Part shown: positions 1 to 7,199 of the stretch, one piece after another
Layout: each line of letters starts with the position of its first letter
Numbering within the stretch: position 1 is the stretch's first letter
Assembly: GCA_002342175.1 (NCBI GenBank)
Contig: DDPL01000058.1
Coordinates: forward strand, 1-19,845
Length of the DNA: 19,845 nucleotides
Source of the DNA: Legionellales bacterium UBA2469
Lineage (GTDB): Bacteria > Pseudomonadota > Gammaproteobacteria > Legionellales > Legionellaceae
Direction: 5' to 3'
Translations under genes and position numbers: made by a program
Notes under the pieces: generated by a model
Told to the model about the DNA's origin: nothing
The model's database searches: none
The model's input: only the letters and a program-made list of their open reading frames with translations

Positions 1-461
1 CGTTTTTTAGGGGGCTACTCCACCGGTCTATATGAATAAAGTTTGGGGTAAGTTGCTAAAATCTCCCTACAGGCTTTGAGCCTAAGGACGTCACCGGCAT
101 ACTTATCCCTATCCAAGTGCTCTTGAATATTTAATCACATTAAGTGATAGGTATTAAGATAAAAAGACGCAAAAGCAGTGTACTACAATATTTGAATTTA
201 ATTAAAGCATAAAAATTGTCTCCAAGGCTTTTAAAAAAATCCAGACATGCTTCCCAAAAAGACTATTGGTTCAATGTATTCTGCAGCATCTGACCATTGC
301 TTGAAAAATTATAAACTCAATTTTTCCATGGTTCCTCGAGCAATTAAAGTTGATTAATTTTTAACAGCTTTAAAACTTAAGAATGAATTGTCAATGGGAA
401 AAAATTGACGATACCTGATATCTTATAACATTTCTAGAGATTCGATATTCTGATTTCATTA
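1..461. other. Upstream region without a convincing gene
   Basis: No supported coding region is visible here. In frame 1 the first 12 codons are open and end at TAA (37-39). They could be the tail of a gene entering from the left, but a run that short is expected by chance. Positions about 8-109 are clearly richer in G and C than the A/T-rich stretch that follows and contain complementary segments, listed separately. A small inverted repeat, ATCAC/GTGAT, lies at 134-148. A 36-codon open frame at 247-357 lacks a ribosome binding site and resembles nothing I recognise. The rest is A/T-rich spacer leading to the coaE promoter region. Confidence 0.6.
8..109. other. Possible structured RNA segment
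   Basis: GGGGTAAGT (45-53) can pair with ACTTATCCC (101-109) over nine positions with one G-U. Inside it, AGGCT (71-75) and AGCCT (79-83) form a hairpin with a three-base loop. TAGGGGG (8-14) could instead pair with CTCCCTA (63-69), and CCGGT (23-27) with ACCGG (93-97). Both of these cross the main stem, so they are pseudoknots or alternatives. The segment stands out by its higher GC. It matches no riboswitch, 6S, tmRNA or RNase P consensus that I can recall, and the strand is unknown. It could be chance pairing. Confidence 0.2.
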
Positions 462-490
462 TTGTACCTTTACGATTTTACCCTTAGAAT
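462..490 (+). promoter_or_regulatory. Putative promoter of coaE
   Basis: A weak -35, TTGTAC (462-467), is followed after 17 bases by a good -10, TAGAAT (485-490). Transcription would start near 497, giving a leader of about 23 bases before the TTG start of coaE. The -35 matches the sigma-70 consensus at only three of six positions, so this is tentative. Confidence 0.35.
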
Positions 491-519
491 AAAAAAAAAT
501 AAGAAATGGATAATACACA

Positions 520-1107
520 TTGGTATACAAAGTTGGTTTAATTGGTGGAATTGCCAGTGGAAAAACGGCTGCCCTTCATTATTTTAAATCTCTTGGCATT
601 GATACCTTCAGTGCTGATGAGGTTGCACGCCAATTAAAACTTAAAAATAGTCCTTGTTTTCAGAAAATCATTACCCATTGCGGGCCAAAATATCTTTTAC
701 CAAATGGCGAATTAAATCGTGACATGTTACGCCAGAAATTAATTCAAGAACCGGCTTTTAAAAATTGGTTAGAAGACTTATTGCATCCCCTCATTCAAGG
801 TATTCTGAAGAAGAACATGAATGCAAGCCAAACACCCTACTGCATTGTTGAAATACCGCTTTTAAAAGATAAAGCGTCCTATGATTTAGATAGGGTTTTA
901 TATATCAAATCTTCACCACAAACCCAACAATCAAGACTCGCAAAACGCGGTTTATCCCACACACATATTCAAGGCATGCTAAAACTGCAAATTTCTGAAC
1001 AAGAACGCGAAAAACTTGCAGATGATATTGTTATGAACAATGACACATTGGATACGTTACATCACCAAATTGATAGACTTCATCAATTTTATTTAGCCAA
1101 TGGGTGA
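520..1107 (+). CDS. coaE: Dephospho-CoA kinase
   Basis: This cytoplasmic enzyme phosphorylates the 3'-hydroxyl of the ribose of dephospho-CoA with ATP, the last step of coenzyme A synthesis. The 195-residue protein aligns along its whole length with E. coli CoaE as I recall it. The P-loop GGIASGKT is at residues 9-16 and Asp33 is kept in SADEVARQL, although the usual DAD reads SAD. LHPLIQ and the C-terminal LADDIVMNN segment also match. The start is TTG at 520: an in-frame stop lies just upstream at 511-513 and no later start keeps the P-loop. An out-of-frame ATG at 506 opens an 11-codon frame that overlaps this start. The 3' end overlaps the opposing SNF2 gene by 15 bases. In many gammaproteobacteria coaE follows pilD; no pilD is visible here. 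Confidence 0.9.
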   Translation: MVYKVGLIGGIASGKTAALHYFKSLGIDTFSADEVARQLKLKNSPCFQKIITHCGPKYLLPNGELNRDMLRQKLIQEPAFKNWLEDLLHPLIQGILKKNMNASQTPYCIVEIPLLKDKASYDLDRVLYIKSSPQTQQSRLAKRGLSHTHIQGMLKLQISEQEREKLADDIVMNNDTLDTLHHQIDRLHQFYLANG

Positions 1108-3303
1108 AAAAAACTTCATAATTTCTGTTTCGGTCCACTGCATACGGCCATCGCCAGAGGCTTCAATGGTCTGTCCAAACAGGTCATGTTTCTTTTGCTG
1201 TAACTCCAACATATATTCTTCGATGGTACCGGAAGCTATCAAATGATATTCAAAAACGGGTTGATCTTGACCAATACGATATATTCTATCCGTAGCTTGT
1301 GCACTCACGGCCGGATTCCACCAAGGCTCATAATGAATCACTGTATCGGCTTTGGTCAGATTAAGTCCCAAACCACCTGCTTTTAAACTCAATAGGAATA
1401 TGGGCACCTCACCTTTCTGAAATTTATTCACCAAGACATCTCGACGTTGTGTTTTACCGGTAAGCATTTGATAGCCATAACCGCGTTCTTGTATGGCCAA
1501 TTCGATTAAATCCAGCATTTTGGTAAACTGGGAAAAAATCAGCACACTACGACCTTCGGCCATTAGGTTATCCAACATATCCATGAGATTAATTAACTTT
1601 TCAGAATGAATATGTTGACCTTCCATTTGCCACTGATGGGGTATTAAGCGTGGATCACAACAAATTTGACGCAATTTTAATAATGCATCTAAAACCACCC
1701 AGCGTGATTGAACCAATCCCTTTTCAGCTAATGCATGTTGAACTTTATTAGCAAGCATGCCACGAACAGTTTCATACAGCTCTAATTGTTCACCTTCTAA
1801 AACAACTTTCTGAATCACTTTGGTTTTCTTCGGTAAATTGGTAATGACCTGCTGTTTGGTGCGTCGTAATAGAAATGGCTGAATTCTAGCCAACAGATGC
1901 GCTTGAATATCAGCCTGTCCATTGACTTCGATTGGGTTTTGATAATTTTTTCGGAATTGTGTGCGATTACCTAATAATTGAGGCACTGCAAAATCCATTA
2001 AACTCCATAATTCACCCAAATGGTTTTCCATCGGTGTTCCAGATAAACAAAATCGAGTCTTCGCTTTACATTTTTTCAAGGCATGAGATTTTTGACTTTG
2101 AAAGTTTTTTATCAATTGCGCTTCATCTAAAATAAGATGTGAAAATTGAAACTCAAAAAAATGTTCACGATATCGTTGAACCATGCCATAAGAAGTCACA
2201 ATCACATCCGCTTGATGCCATAGACTAATGTCTTTATTTTTGCCATGAAAGAACTGAAATCTTAAATTTGGAGTGTAGGCATGGCATTCATCATGCCAGT
2301 TCATCAGTAAAGAGGTTGGAACGACGACTAAGGCGGGCGCTTGAAGTTCATGCATTTCCTTCGCCCCCATGAGATATGCTAAAAGTTGAACGGTTTTACC
2401 TAATCCCATATCATCTGCTAAAATTCCACCAAAACCTGAACGACGCAAGCCATGTAACCAACGAATACCCTCGAGTTGGTATTCGCGTAATTCGCCATGA
2501 AACCCTTTTGGCTGACACGCCGATAATTCCAATTGTTCGGGTTGCAAAAGCCAAGCCATATTTTTCCACGATTGTGATACATGCCAAATATTATGTTCAT
2601 CGGCAATCTGCTGCGATAATGCCTGAAATTTTCTTAGCGATTCCCAATCATCATTGAGCATCATCATGGAATGACGCATTTTAATATTGGATTCAATAAT
2701 CCGTTGTAAAAACCATTTAATGCGCCACCAAGCCACATTTAAGATTTTCCCTTGTGCGTTAACAATTTGAAAAATAGATTTTTCATCCTTAGCGAGTAAA
2801 GCATCGTAACTATAATTTTCTAGTAAATGAACCAAAATGTCAGCAATGTTCCAATGTTCATCTTGTTGATGAATCGACACTTGATACTCATAACCCGATT
2901 CGGTATCACCATTGAGTTCTGCATGCCATTCAGTGTTATGACTTTCCGATGGTTCGCGAGATAACCAAACAAATTGATAAGCTTTTAAAGGGGTTTTAGA
3001 TGCTGGCGCATGAGCATCGAGCCAACTCATCATGCCAGCAATTAAGTGGACACAGGGCATCAATTGTCCACACAGGCACTTGTAATGTTGAGAAGCCCAT
3101 TGTCTTAAATCACTATGCGCGGTAAAAATTTGACCTTGTTCGTCTTTAACTCGGGTCATGATTGAGCCATCACTCAATCGCACCATCAAAACATGCTCTT
3201 GAGAAACAAAACGTCGAGCTTTTGACAAAAGCGTCTTCATTGCAGCTGTGGTTTGCAACTGCATTAAAATTTTTTCAACCAATAACATAAAACCAATTTT
3301 CAC
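1093..3303 (-). CDS. SNF2-family helicase with SWIM zinc finger
   Basis: This is a Swi2/Snf2-type ATP-dependent DNA translocase that probably remodels protein-DNA or transcription complexes; its target is unknown. The 736-residue protein begins with a SWIM-type zinc finger (Cys76, Cys78, Cys84, His86) in an otherwise unassigned N-terminal part of about 260 residues. The helicase core follows: Walker A DDMGLGKT (297-304), DEAQ box (393-396), SGTP motif III (421-424), SLKAGGLGLNLT motif V (639-650) and the QATDRIYRIGQ motif VI (669-679). All catalytic motifs are intact. The chosen start is GTG (3303) with TAGG five bases upstream; an in-frame ATG at 3288 is possible. It is a single gene, divergent from nadE and convergent with coaE. 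It is not RapA, whose N-terminal domains differ; it fits the bacterial SWIM-SNF2 group. Confidence 0.93.
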   Translation of the reverse strand: MKIGFMLLVEKILMQLQTTAAMKTLLSKARRFVSQEHVLMVRLSDGSIMTRVKDEQGQIFTAHSDLRQWASQHYKCLCGQLMPCVHLIAGMMSWLDAHAPASKTPLKAYQFVWLSREPSESHNTEWHAELNGDTESGYEYQVSIHQQDEHWNIADILVHLLENYSYDALLAKDEKSIFQIVNAQGKILNVAWWRIKWFLQRIIESNIKMRHSMMMLNDDWESLRKFQALSQQIADEHNIWHVSQSWKNMAWLLQPEQLELSACQPKGFHGELREYQLEGIRWLHGLRRSGFGGILADDMGLGKTVQLLAYLMGAKEMHELQAPALVVVPTSLLMNWHDECHAYTPNLRFQFFHGKNKDISLWHQADVIVTSYGMVQRYREHFFEFQFSHLILDEAQLIKNFQSQKSHALKKCKAKTRFCLSGTPMENHLGELWSLMDFAVPQLLGNRTQFRKNYQNPIEVNGQADIQAHLLARIQPFLLRRTKQQVITNLPKKTKVIQKVVLEGEQLELYETVRGMLANKVQHALAEKGLVQSRWVVLDALLKLRQICCDPRLIPHQWQMEGQHIHSEKLINLMDMLDNLMAEGRSVLIFSQFTKMLDLIELAIQERGYGYQMLTGKTQRRDVLVNKFQKGEVPIFLLSLKAGGLGLNLTKADTVIHYEPWWNPAVSAQATDRIYRIGQDQPVFEYHLIASGTIEEYMLELQQKKHDLFGQTIEASGDGRMQWTETEIMKFFSPIG

Positions 3304-3383
3304 TTTTGCCTAAAAGACCATAGGGTATTTTAGCGCATTTACATCAAAATAGAATCACCATTGCTTCACTTTAGAAAAATAAT

Positions 3384-3412
3384 TTGACCAATTCATTCGC
3401 AATGAAGACAAT
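3384..3412 (+). promoter_or_regulatory. Putative promoter of nadE
   Basis: TTGACC (3384-3389) and GACAAT (3407-3412) are separated by 17 bases. They match the sigma-70 boxes at five and four of six positions. The predicted start near 3419 gives a leader of about 25 bases. The site lies in the 140-base gap between the divergent SNF2 gene and nadE. Confidence 0.45.
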
Positions 3413-3443
3413 AGAACCTATGCATGATTAAAAACCTAAAAAC

Positions 3444-5036
3444 ATGAACCATCCTCAGATTAAAATCTTATTGGCACAAATAAACCCTATCGTTGGTGCG
3501 ATAACTGAAAACTGCCAAAAAATCATCCAAATCATTGAGCAAAATCATACTTGCTATGACCTCATTGTTTTTCCTGAATTAGCCGTTTGCGGTTATCCTC
3601 CAGAGGACTTATTCCTTCAGCCGGACTTTGTTACAGATATTTCAAATGCCATTAAAAAGATCGCAGGATTAACTATCCAGTGCCCTATTTTAATTGGTTG
3701 TGCACGCAAAGACCAAGGGTATATTTTTAATAGTGTGGCGTTGATTACCCAACATTCGATTCAATACTATGATAAACAAGCCCTTCCCAATTATGGAATT
3801 TTTGATGAAAAAAGATATTTTTCAAAAGGCAGCACGCCTTTTATAACATTTGAAATTCATCACCATCGGTTTGGCGTTTTGATATGCGAAGACATCTGGG
3901 ATATGGAGACCAGAAATGCTTTCTTAAAAAATAAGGTCGATACCGTAATAAGCATCAATGCATCACCATATCAACAAAACAAGCATGCTCAGCGCCTCGA
4001 TGTTGTTCAAAAATTTAGCAACCATCATATCAATGTGTTGTATCTTAATCTGGTCGGCGCACAAGATGAATTAATTTTTGATGGTCATTCAATGGCTGTG
4101 AATCAACAAGGACAAATCTGTGCAAGTGCAACATGTTTTGAAGAGTCCATGTTTGAAGTCAGCATCCAGAACCATCAACTCAGTGGTCCAAGTACACCTA
4201 AGCTTTCAGCAATTGCTGAATTATACCAAGCTTTGCGTTGTGCTCTGCGGAATTTTATTCAAAAAAATGGTTTTAAAAAAGTTGTATTAGGTCTTTCCGG
4301 TGGTATTGATTCAGCAGTCACCCTCGCCCTTGCTGTTGATGCAATCGGCGCAGAAAACGTGCATGTTCTTCTCATGCCATCTCCTTATACTGCACAAATG
4401 AGTATTGATGATGCCATTGAACAAGCCAACATATTAAAAGTCAGTTATGACATTATTCCTATCGCCGCACTGTTTCAACAGTTTCAGAGTGATTTAAAGT
4501 CGACGTTAAGCAACTTAACCCAACAAAACCTTCAAGCCCGAATTCGAGGCATGCTACTGATGAGTTATTCCAATCAACACCATGCATTATTGCTTTCAAC
4601 CAGCAATAAAAGTGAAGCCGCGGTGGGTTATTGTACCCTGTATGGAGATATGTGTGGCGGTTACGCGGTTTTAAAAGATGTTTATAAAATGGAAGTTTAT
4701 GCGCTCGCTCACCACATCAATGAAAATCACGCCATTATCCCTAAACGTGTCATTGATCGGGCGCCAAGTGCGGAACTCGCGCCCAATCAAACCGATCAAG
4801 ATGATTTACCACCATATGCAATTCTCGATGATCTACTCAAAGATATTATTGAACATCGATTATCCACATCGGACTTACAGCAAAAAGGTTATGCGCATGA
4901 ATTGATTGAAAAAATTTATACAAAAATAAAGCTCAGTGAATTTAAACGATTTCAAGCATCACCGGGTGCCAAAGTCTCACAAACAGCATTCGGTCGAGAT
5001 TGGCGATTTCCAATTACCAATCGATGGAAATTTTAA
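3444..5036 (+). CDS. nadE: Glutamine-dependent NAD+ synthetase
   Basis: The enzyme converts deamido-NAD to NAD with ATP, taking ammonia from glutamine, the last step of NAD synthesis. The 530-residue protein has the two-domain form. Its N-terminal nitrilase-type glutaminase carries the Glu45-Lys111-Cys148 triad (FPELAVCGYPP; YDKQALPNYG; LICEDIWD). The C-terminal synthetase has the ATP-binding SGGIDS loop at 285-290 and the STSNKSE segment near 385-391. The length is near normal for this form, and it needs no separate ammonia source. The ATG has no clear Shine-Dalgarno sequence. It is the first gene of the rightward block; the next gene starts 75 bases downstream. Confidence 0.97.
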   Translation: MNHPQIKILLAQINPIVGAITENCQKIIQIIEQNHTCYDLIVFPELAVCGYPPEDLFLQPDFVTDISNAIKKIAGLTIQCPILIGCARKDQGYIFNSVALITQHSIQYYDKQALPNYGIFDEKRYFSKGSTPFITFEIHHHRFGVLICEDIWDMETRNAFLKNKVDTVISINASPYQQNKHAQRLDVVQKFSNHHINVLYLNLVGAQDELIFDGHSMAVNQQGQICASATCFEESMFEVSIQNHQLSGPSTPKLSAIAELYQALRCALRNFIQKNGFKKVVLGLSGGIDSAVTLALAVDAIGAENVHVLLMPSPYTAQMSIDDAIEQANILKVSYDIIPIAALFQQFQSDLKSTLSNLTQQNLQARIRGMLLMSYSNQHHALLLSTSNKSEAAVGYCTLYGDMCGGYAVLKDVYKMEVYALAHHINENHAIIPKRVIDRAPSAELAPNQTDQDDLPPYAILDDLLKDIIEHRLSTSDLQQKGYAHELIEKIYTKIKLSEFKRFQASPGAKVSQTAFGRDWRFPITNRWKF

Positions 5037-5111
5037 AAAGATTTTGAATTGAGTCTTGAAAATATATATCAAACGTATAACATGAATTGTACTCTTTTAA
5101 AGGTTGAGAAT

Positions 5112-5753
5112 ATGCAAATAAATTTCCGCTTTCTTACACTTGGACTGCTTAGCTGTTTTTCTGCATATTCTGCAATGCCTATTGATGGATTATATTCAAC
5201 CGCATTTGGTGGTTTGTCTTTGGTAACCCCCAATATCGATGTATCTTATAAAAATGTTTATCTGAATCAAAGTAAATACAATTCTGGTTTTGATGCAGGT
5301 GGTGCATTGGGTTACAAATCAGCCATTTGGCGTTACGAAGTTGAAGTCACTTATTTTGACGCCACTATCAATCAAATTGCGGTCGACAGGGTTGTTGATA
5401 AATCGCCTCAAGGTTATAACGATGGCGTCTTGGGTTTTTTAAATATTTTATTAGACATCCCCGTTTCAGCAACGAACTTAATCCAGCCTTACATTGGTGC
5501 TGGTATAGGATATGCATGGATACAAAATGATGTGACCAATACCATCAATACGCTGCAATTTAATCCCAATAATTATGCGCTGGCATATCAGGCAACTGCC
5601 GGACTTATCTATAATTTTGCAGAGAACTGGTCTATGAGTGCATCTTATCATTTTATGTCAACAACCCATATTAATACCTTAGGCAGTAACTTTCAAACAA
5701 GTCTTGTGAATGGTGGGCTTACCTATCGTTTTGATGAATGTGAATACAAATAG
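5112..5753 (+). CDS. Outer-membrane beta-barrel protein (first of tandem pair)
   Basis: This is predicted to be a small surface-exposed or porin-like barrel of the outer membrane; its ligand or role is unknown. The ATG at 5112 is chosen over an in-frame TTG at 5049 and ATG at 5082 because it puts a classical signal peptide first: residues 1-21, hydrophobic core and a cut after AYSA. The 192-residue mature part shows alternating hydrophobic/aromatic strands typical of an opacity/OmpA-like eight-strand barrel, including LGYK, RYEVEVTYF and PYIGAGIGYAWIQND (126-140). It closely resembles the next gene in this last segment (9 of 15 identical). A TATAAC hexamer at 5076-5081 may be its own -10 box, without a good -35. 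Cys15 in LLSC is a poor lipobox, so a lipoprotein is less likely. Confidence 0.75.
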   Translation: MQINFRFLTLGLLSCFSAYSAMPIDGLYSTAFGGLSLVTPNIDVSYKNVYLNQSKYNSGFDAGGALGYKSAIWRYEVEVTYFDATINQIAVDRVVDKSPQGYNDGVLGFLNILLDIPVSATNLIQPYIGAGIGYAWIQNDVTNTINTLQFNPNNYALAYQATAGLIYNFAENWSMSASYHFMSTTHINTLGSNFQTSLVNGGLTYRFDECEYK

Positions 5754-5764
5754 GATTTAAAAAA

Positions 5765-6538
5765 ATGCAAAAAAAAGGAATTTTATCGTTGCTGTGTTTG
5801 AATCTCTTTACCCTCTCAACGGGTTTTGCACTCTCCCCAAATAACGGAGTTTATGGTGGTTTAAATCTTGGTGCTTCTTACGTGCCGGGACTTTCTGCTA
5901 CTTTTTTATCTCCTTTCATTCAAAATCAATTGGCAACTAATGGTCCCTACGCTTCCTACTTTGAACAAAATGGTATAACAAGTACCGTTGATGCACAATT
6001 AAATTATAGTAATTTTGGCCAAATTGGTGGTCAATTAGGGTACCGCTGGGATCAATTCCGTCTAGAATTAGAGTATTTTTACAACCAAACCGACTACGCT
6101 TCAATTCAAGTCAATAATAAAACAATTTTATCGACAAACACTTCAAGTCAAGCATATTTCTCAGGTGCTACCACCACCAATGCAGGATTCGTGAACTTTT
6201 TGGTCGATATGCTCCCACCCCTTTATGTCGATTCAAGCTTTGCACCATTTATCGGTGTTGGTGTTGGATATGCCTACTTAAAAAATGATCCAACTTTTTA
6301 TTTATCCCAACAAAATGTGAATAGTTACGAGTACAATAAAACACGTTCAAAGTATGCCGGACAAGTGATGGTTGGTGCCTTATGGTTTATGGATGATTTT
6401 AGTTATTTTGGCTTGGATTTTAGATATTTTAGTACCGGCCAATTATCGGGCAATTTACCCAACCAACAAGAAATTAATATTTATTATCAGATATTATCCA
6501 TCAACTTAACCTATAATGCCTCTTTTGAATTAGGTTAA
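5765..6538 (+). CDS. Outer-membrane beta-barrel protein (second of tandem pair)
   Basis: This 257-residue secreted barrel is paralogous to the gene just upstream. It has a signal peptide at residues 1-22 (cut near TGFA) and then GVYGGLNLG, a typical first strand. Further strands include QIGGQLGYRW (86-95), RLELEYFY (99-106) and PFIGVGVGYAYLKND (161-175), the last nearly shared with its neighbour. It is about 44 residues longer than its sister, mainly in loop-like Ser/Thr/Asn-rich stretches at about 43-80 and 118-140. A Shine-Dalgarno AGGA overlaps the stop of the first barrel gene (5752-5755), nine bases before the ATG, so the two are probably co-transcribed. Function is unknown; a porin, adhesin or opacity-type surface antigen are all possible. 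Confidence 0.8.
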   Translation: MQKKGILSLLCLNLFTLSTGFALSPNNGVYGGLNLGASYVPGLSATFLSPFIQNQLATNGPYASYFEQNGITSTVDAQLNYSNFGQIGGQLGYRWDQFRLELEYFYNQTDYASIQVNNKTILSTNTSSQAYFSGATTTNAGFVNFLVDMLPPLYVDSSFAPFIGVGVGYAYLKNDPTFYLSQQNVNSYEYNKTRSKYAGQVMVGALWFMDDFSYFGLDFRYFSTGQLSGNLPNQQEINIYYQILSINLTYNASFELG

Positions 6539-6545
6539 TTAAATA

Positions 6546-7199
6546 ATGAAAATATGGCCTTCTCTCCTTGCTGCAAATTTACTTCATCTTGAAGTTGATA
6601 TTCATCAACTACAAACCCATGGCATCCATCAACTTCATCTTGATATTATGGATAATCATTATGTTCCCAATTTAAGTTTTGGGCCTGCATTTTGTGAAGC
6701 CATTCATCAACGGTTTCCAAAAATAGACATCGATGTTCATCTCATGATTGAACCTGTTGATCCTATGATCTCTATTTTTGCGTCCTCAGGGGCAAAACGC
6801 ATTGCCATTCATCCACAAACCACACGGCACCTCAACTATAGTTTAAATTTAATTCGAGAACACAGTTGTCTTTCAGGCATCGCCCTCAACCCTGGCGATG
6901 ATCTTCAAGTGATTCATTTCTGCCAGCATCAACTTGATTATGTTTTAATCATGACCGTCAATCCCGGTTTTGGTGGCCAAAAACTCCTACCCGATGTGAT
7001 TGAGAAAATTAGCATCCTTAAAAAACAATATCCAACGTTACCAATCATGGTCGATGGTGGGGTTAGTCTTCAAAATATCTCCATTCTTAAAAACGCCGGG
7101 GTTGAAGACTTTGTGATTGGCTCATCTTTGTTTCAAGCAAAAAATTTTCCCCAAAGCATTTCTGATTTTTTAAATTTGGTTGGTACACATGTTAAATAA
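6546..7199 (+). CDS. rpe: Ribulose-phosphate 3-epimerase
   Basis: The enzyme interconverts D-ribulose 5-phosphate and D-xylulose 5-phosphate in the pentose phosphate pathway. The 217-residue TIM barrel has all metal and catalytic residues: His31 and Asp33 (HLDIMDNHYVPN), His65 (DVHLMIEP) and Asp170 (MVDGGVS). The phosphate-binding NPGFGG loop is at 139-144 and IGSS at 191-194. Length is normal. It starts seven bases after the second barrel gene and its last 11 bases overlap the slt start, so the three appear to be one transcript. In many gammaproteobacteria rpe sits with gph and trpS; here it lies between barrel genes and a murein hydrolase. Confidence 0.97.
   Translation: MKIWPSLLAANLLHLEVDIHQLQTHGIHQLHLDIMDNHYVPNLSFGPAFCEAIHQRFPKIDIDVHLMIEPVDPMISIFASSGAKRIAIHPQTTRHLNYSLNLIREHSCLSGIALNPGDDLQVIHFCQHQLDYVLIMTVNPGFGGQKLLPDVIEKISILKKQYPTLPIMVDGGVSLQNISILKNAGVEDFVIGSSLFQAKNFPQSISDFLNLVGTHVK

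Noticed and set aside
1..39. Twelve open codons ending in TAA at the left edge, possible tail of a gene
   Set aside because: Too short to separate from chance without the sequence to the left.
134..148. ATCAC/GTGAT inverted repeat as operator or terminator
   Set aside because: Only five base pairs, no T-run after it and no gene immediately next to it.
247..357. 36-codon open frame in the upstream region
   Set aside because: No ribosome binding site, no recognisable family, and bounded by stops in an A/T-rich spacer; chance is the simplest explanation.
5049..5111. Longer N-terminus for the first barrel protein from a TTG start
   Set aside because: It would bury the clear signal peptide that starts at the ATG at 5112.
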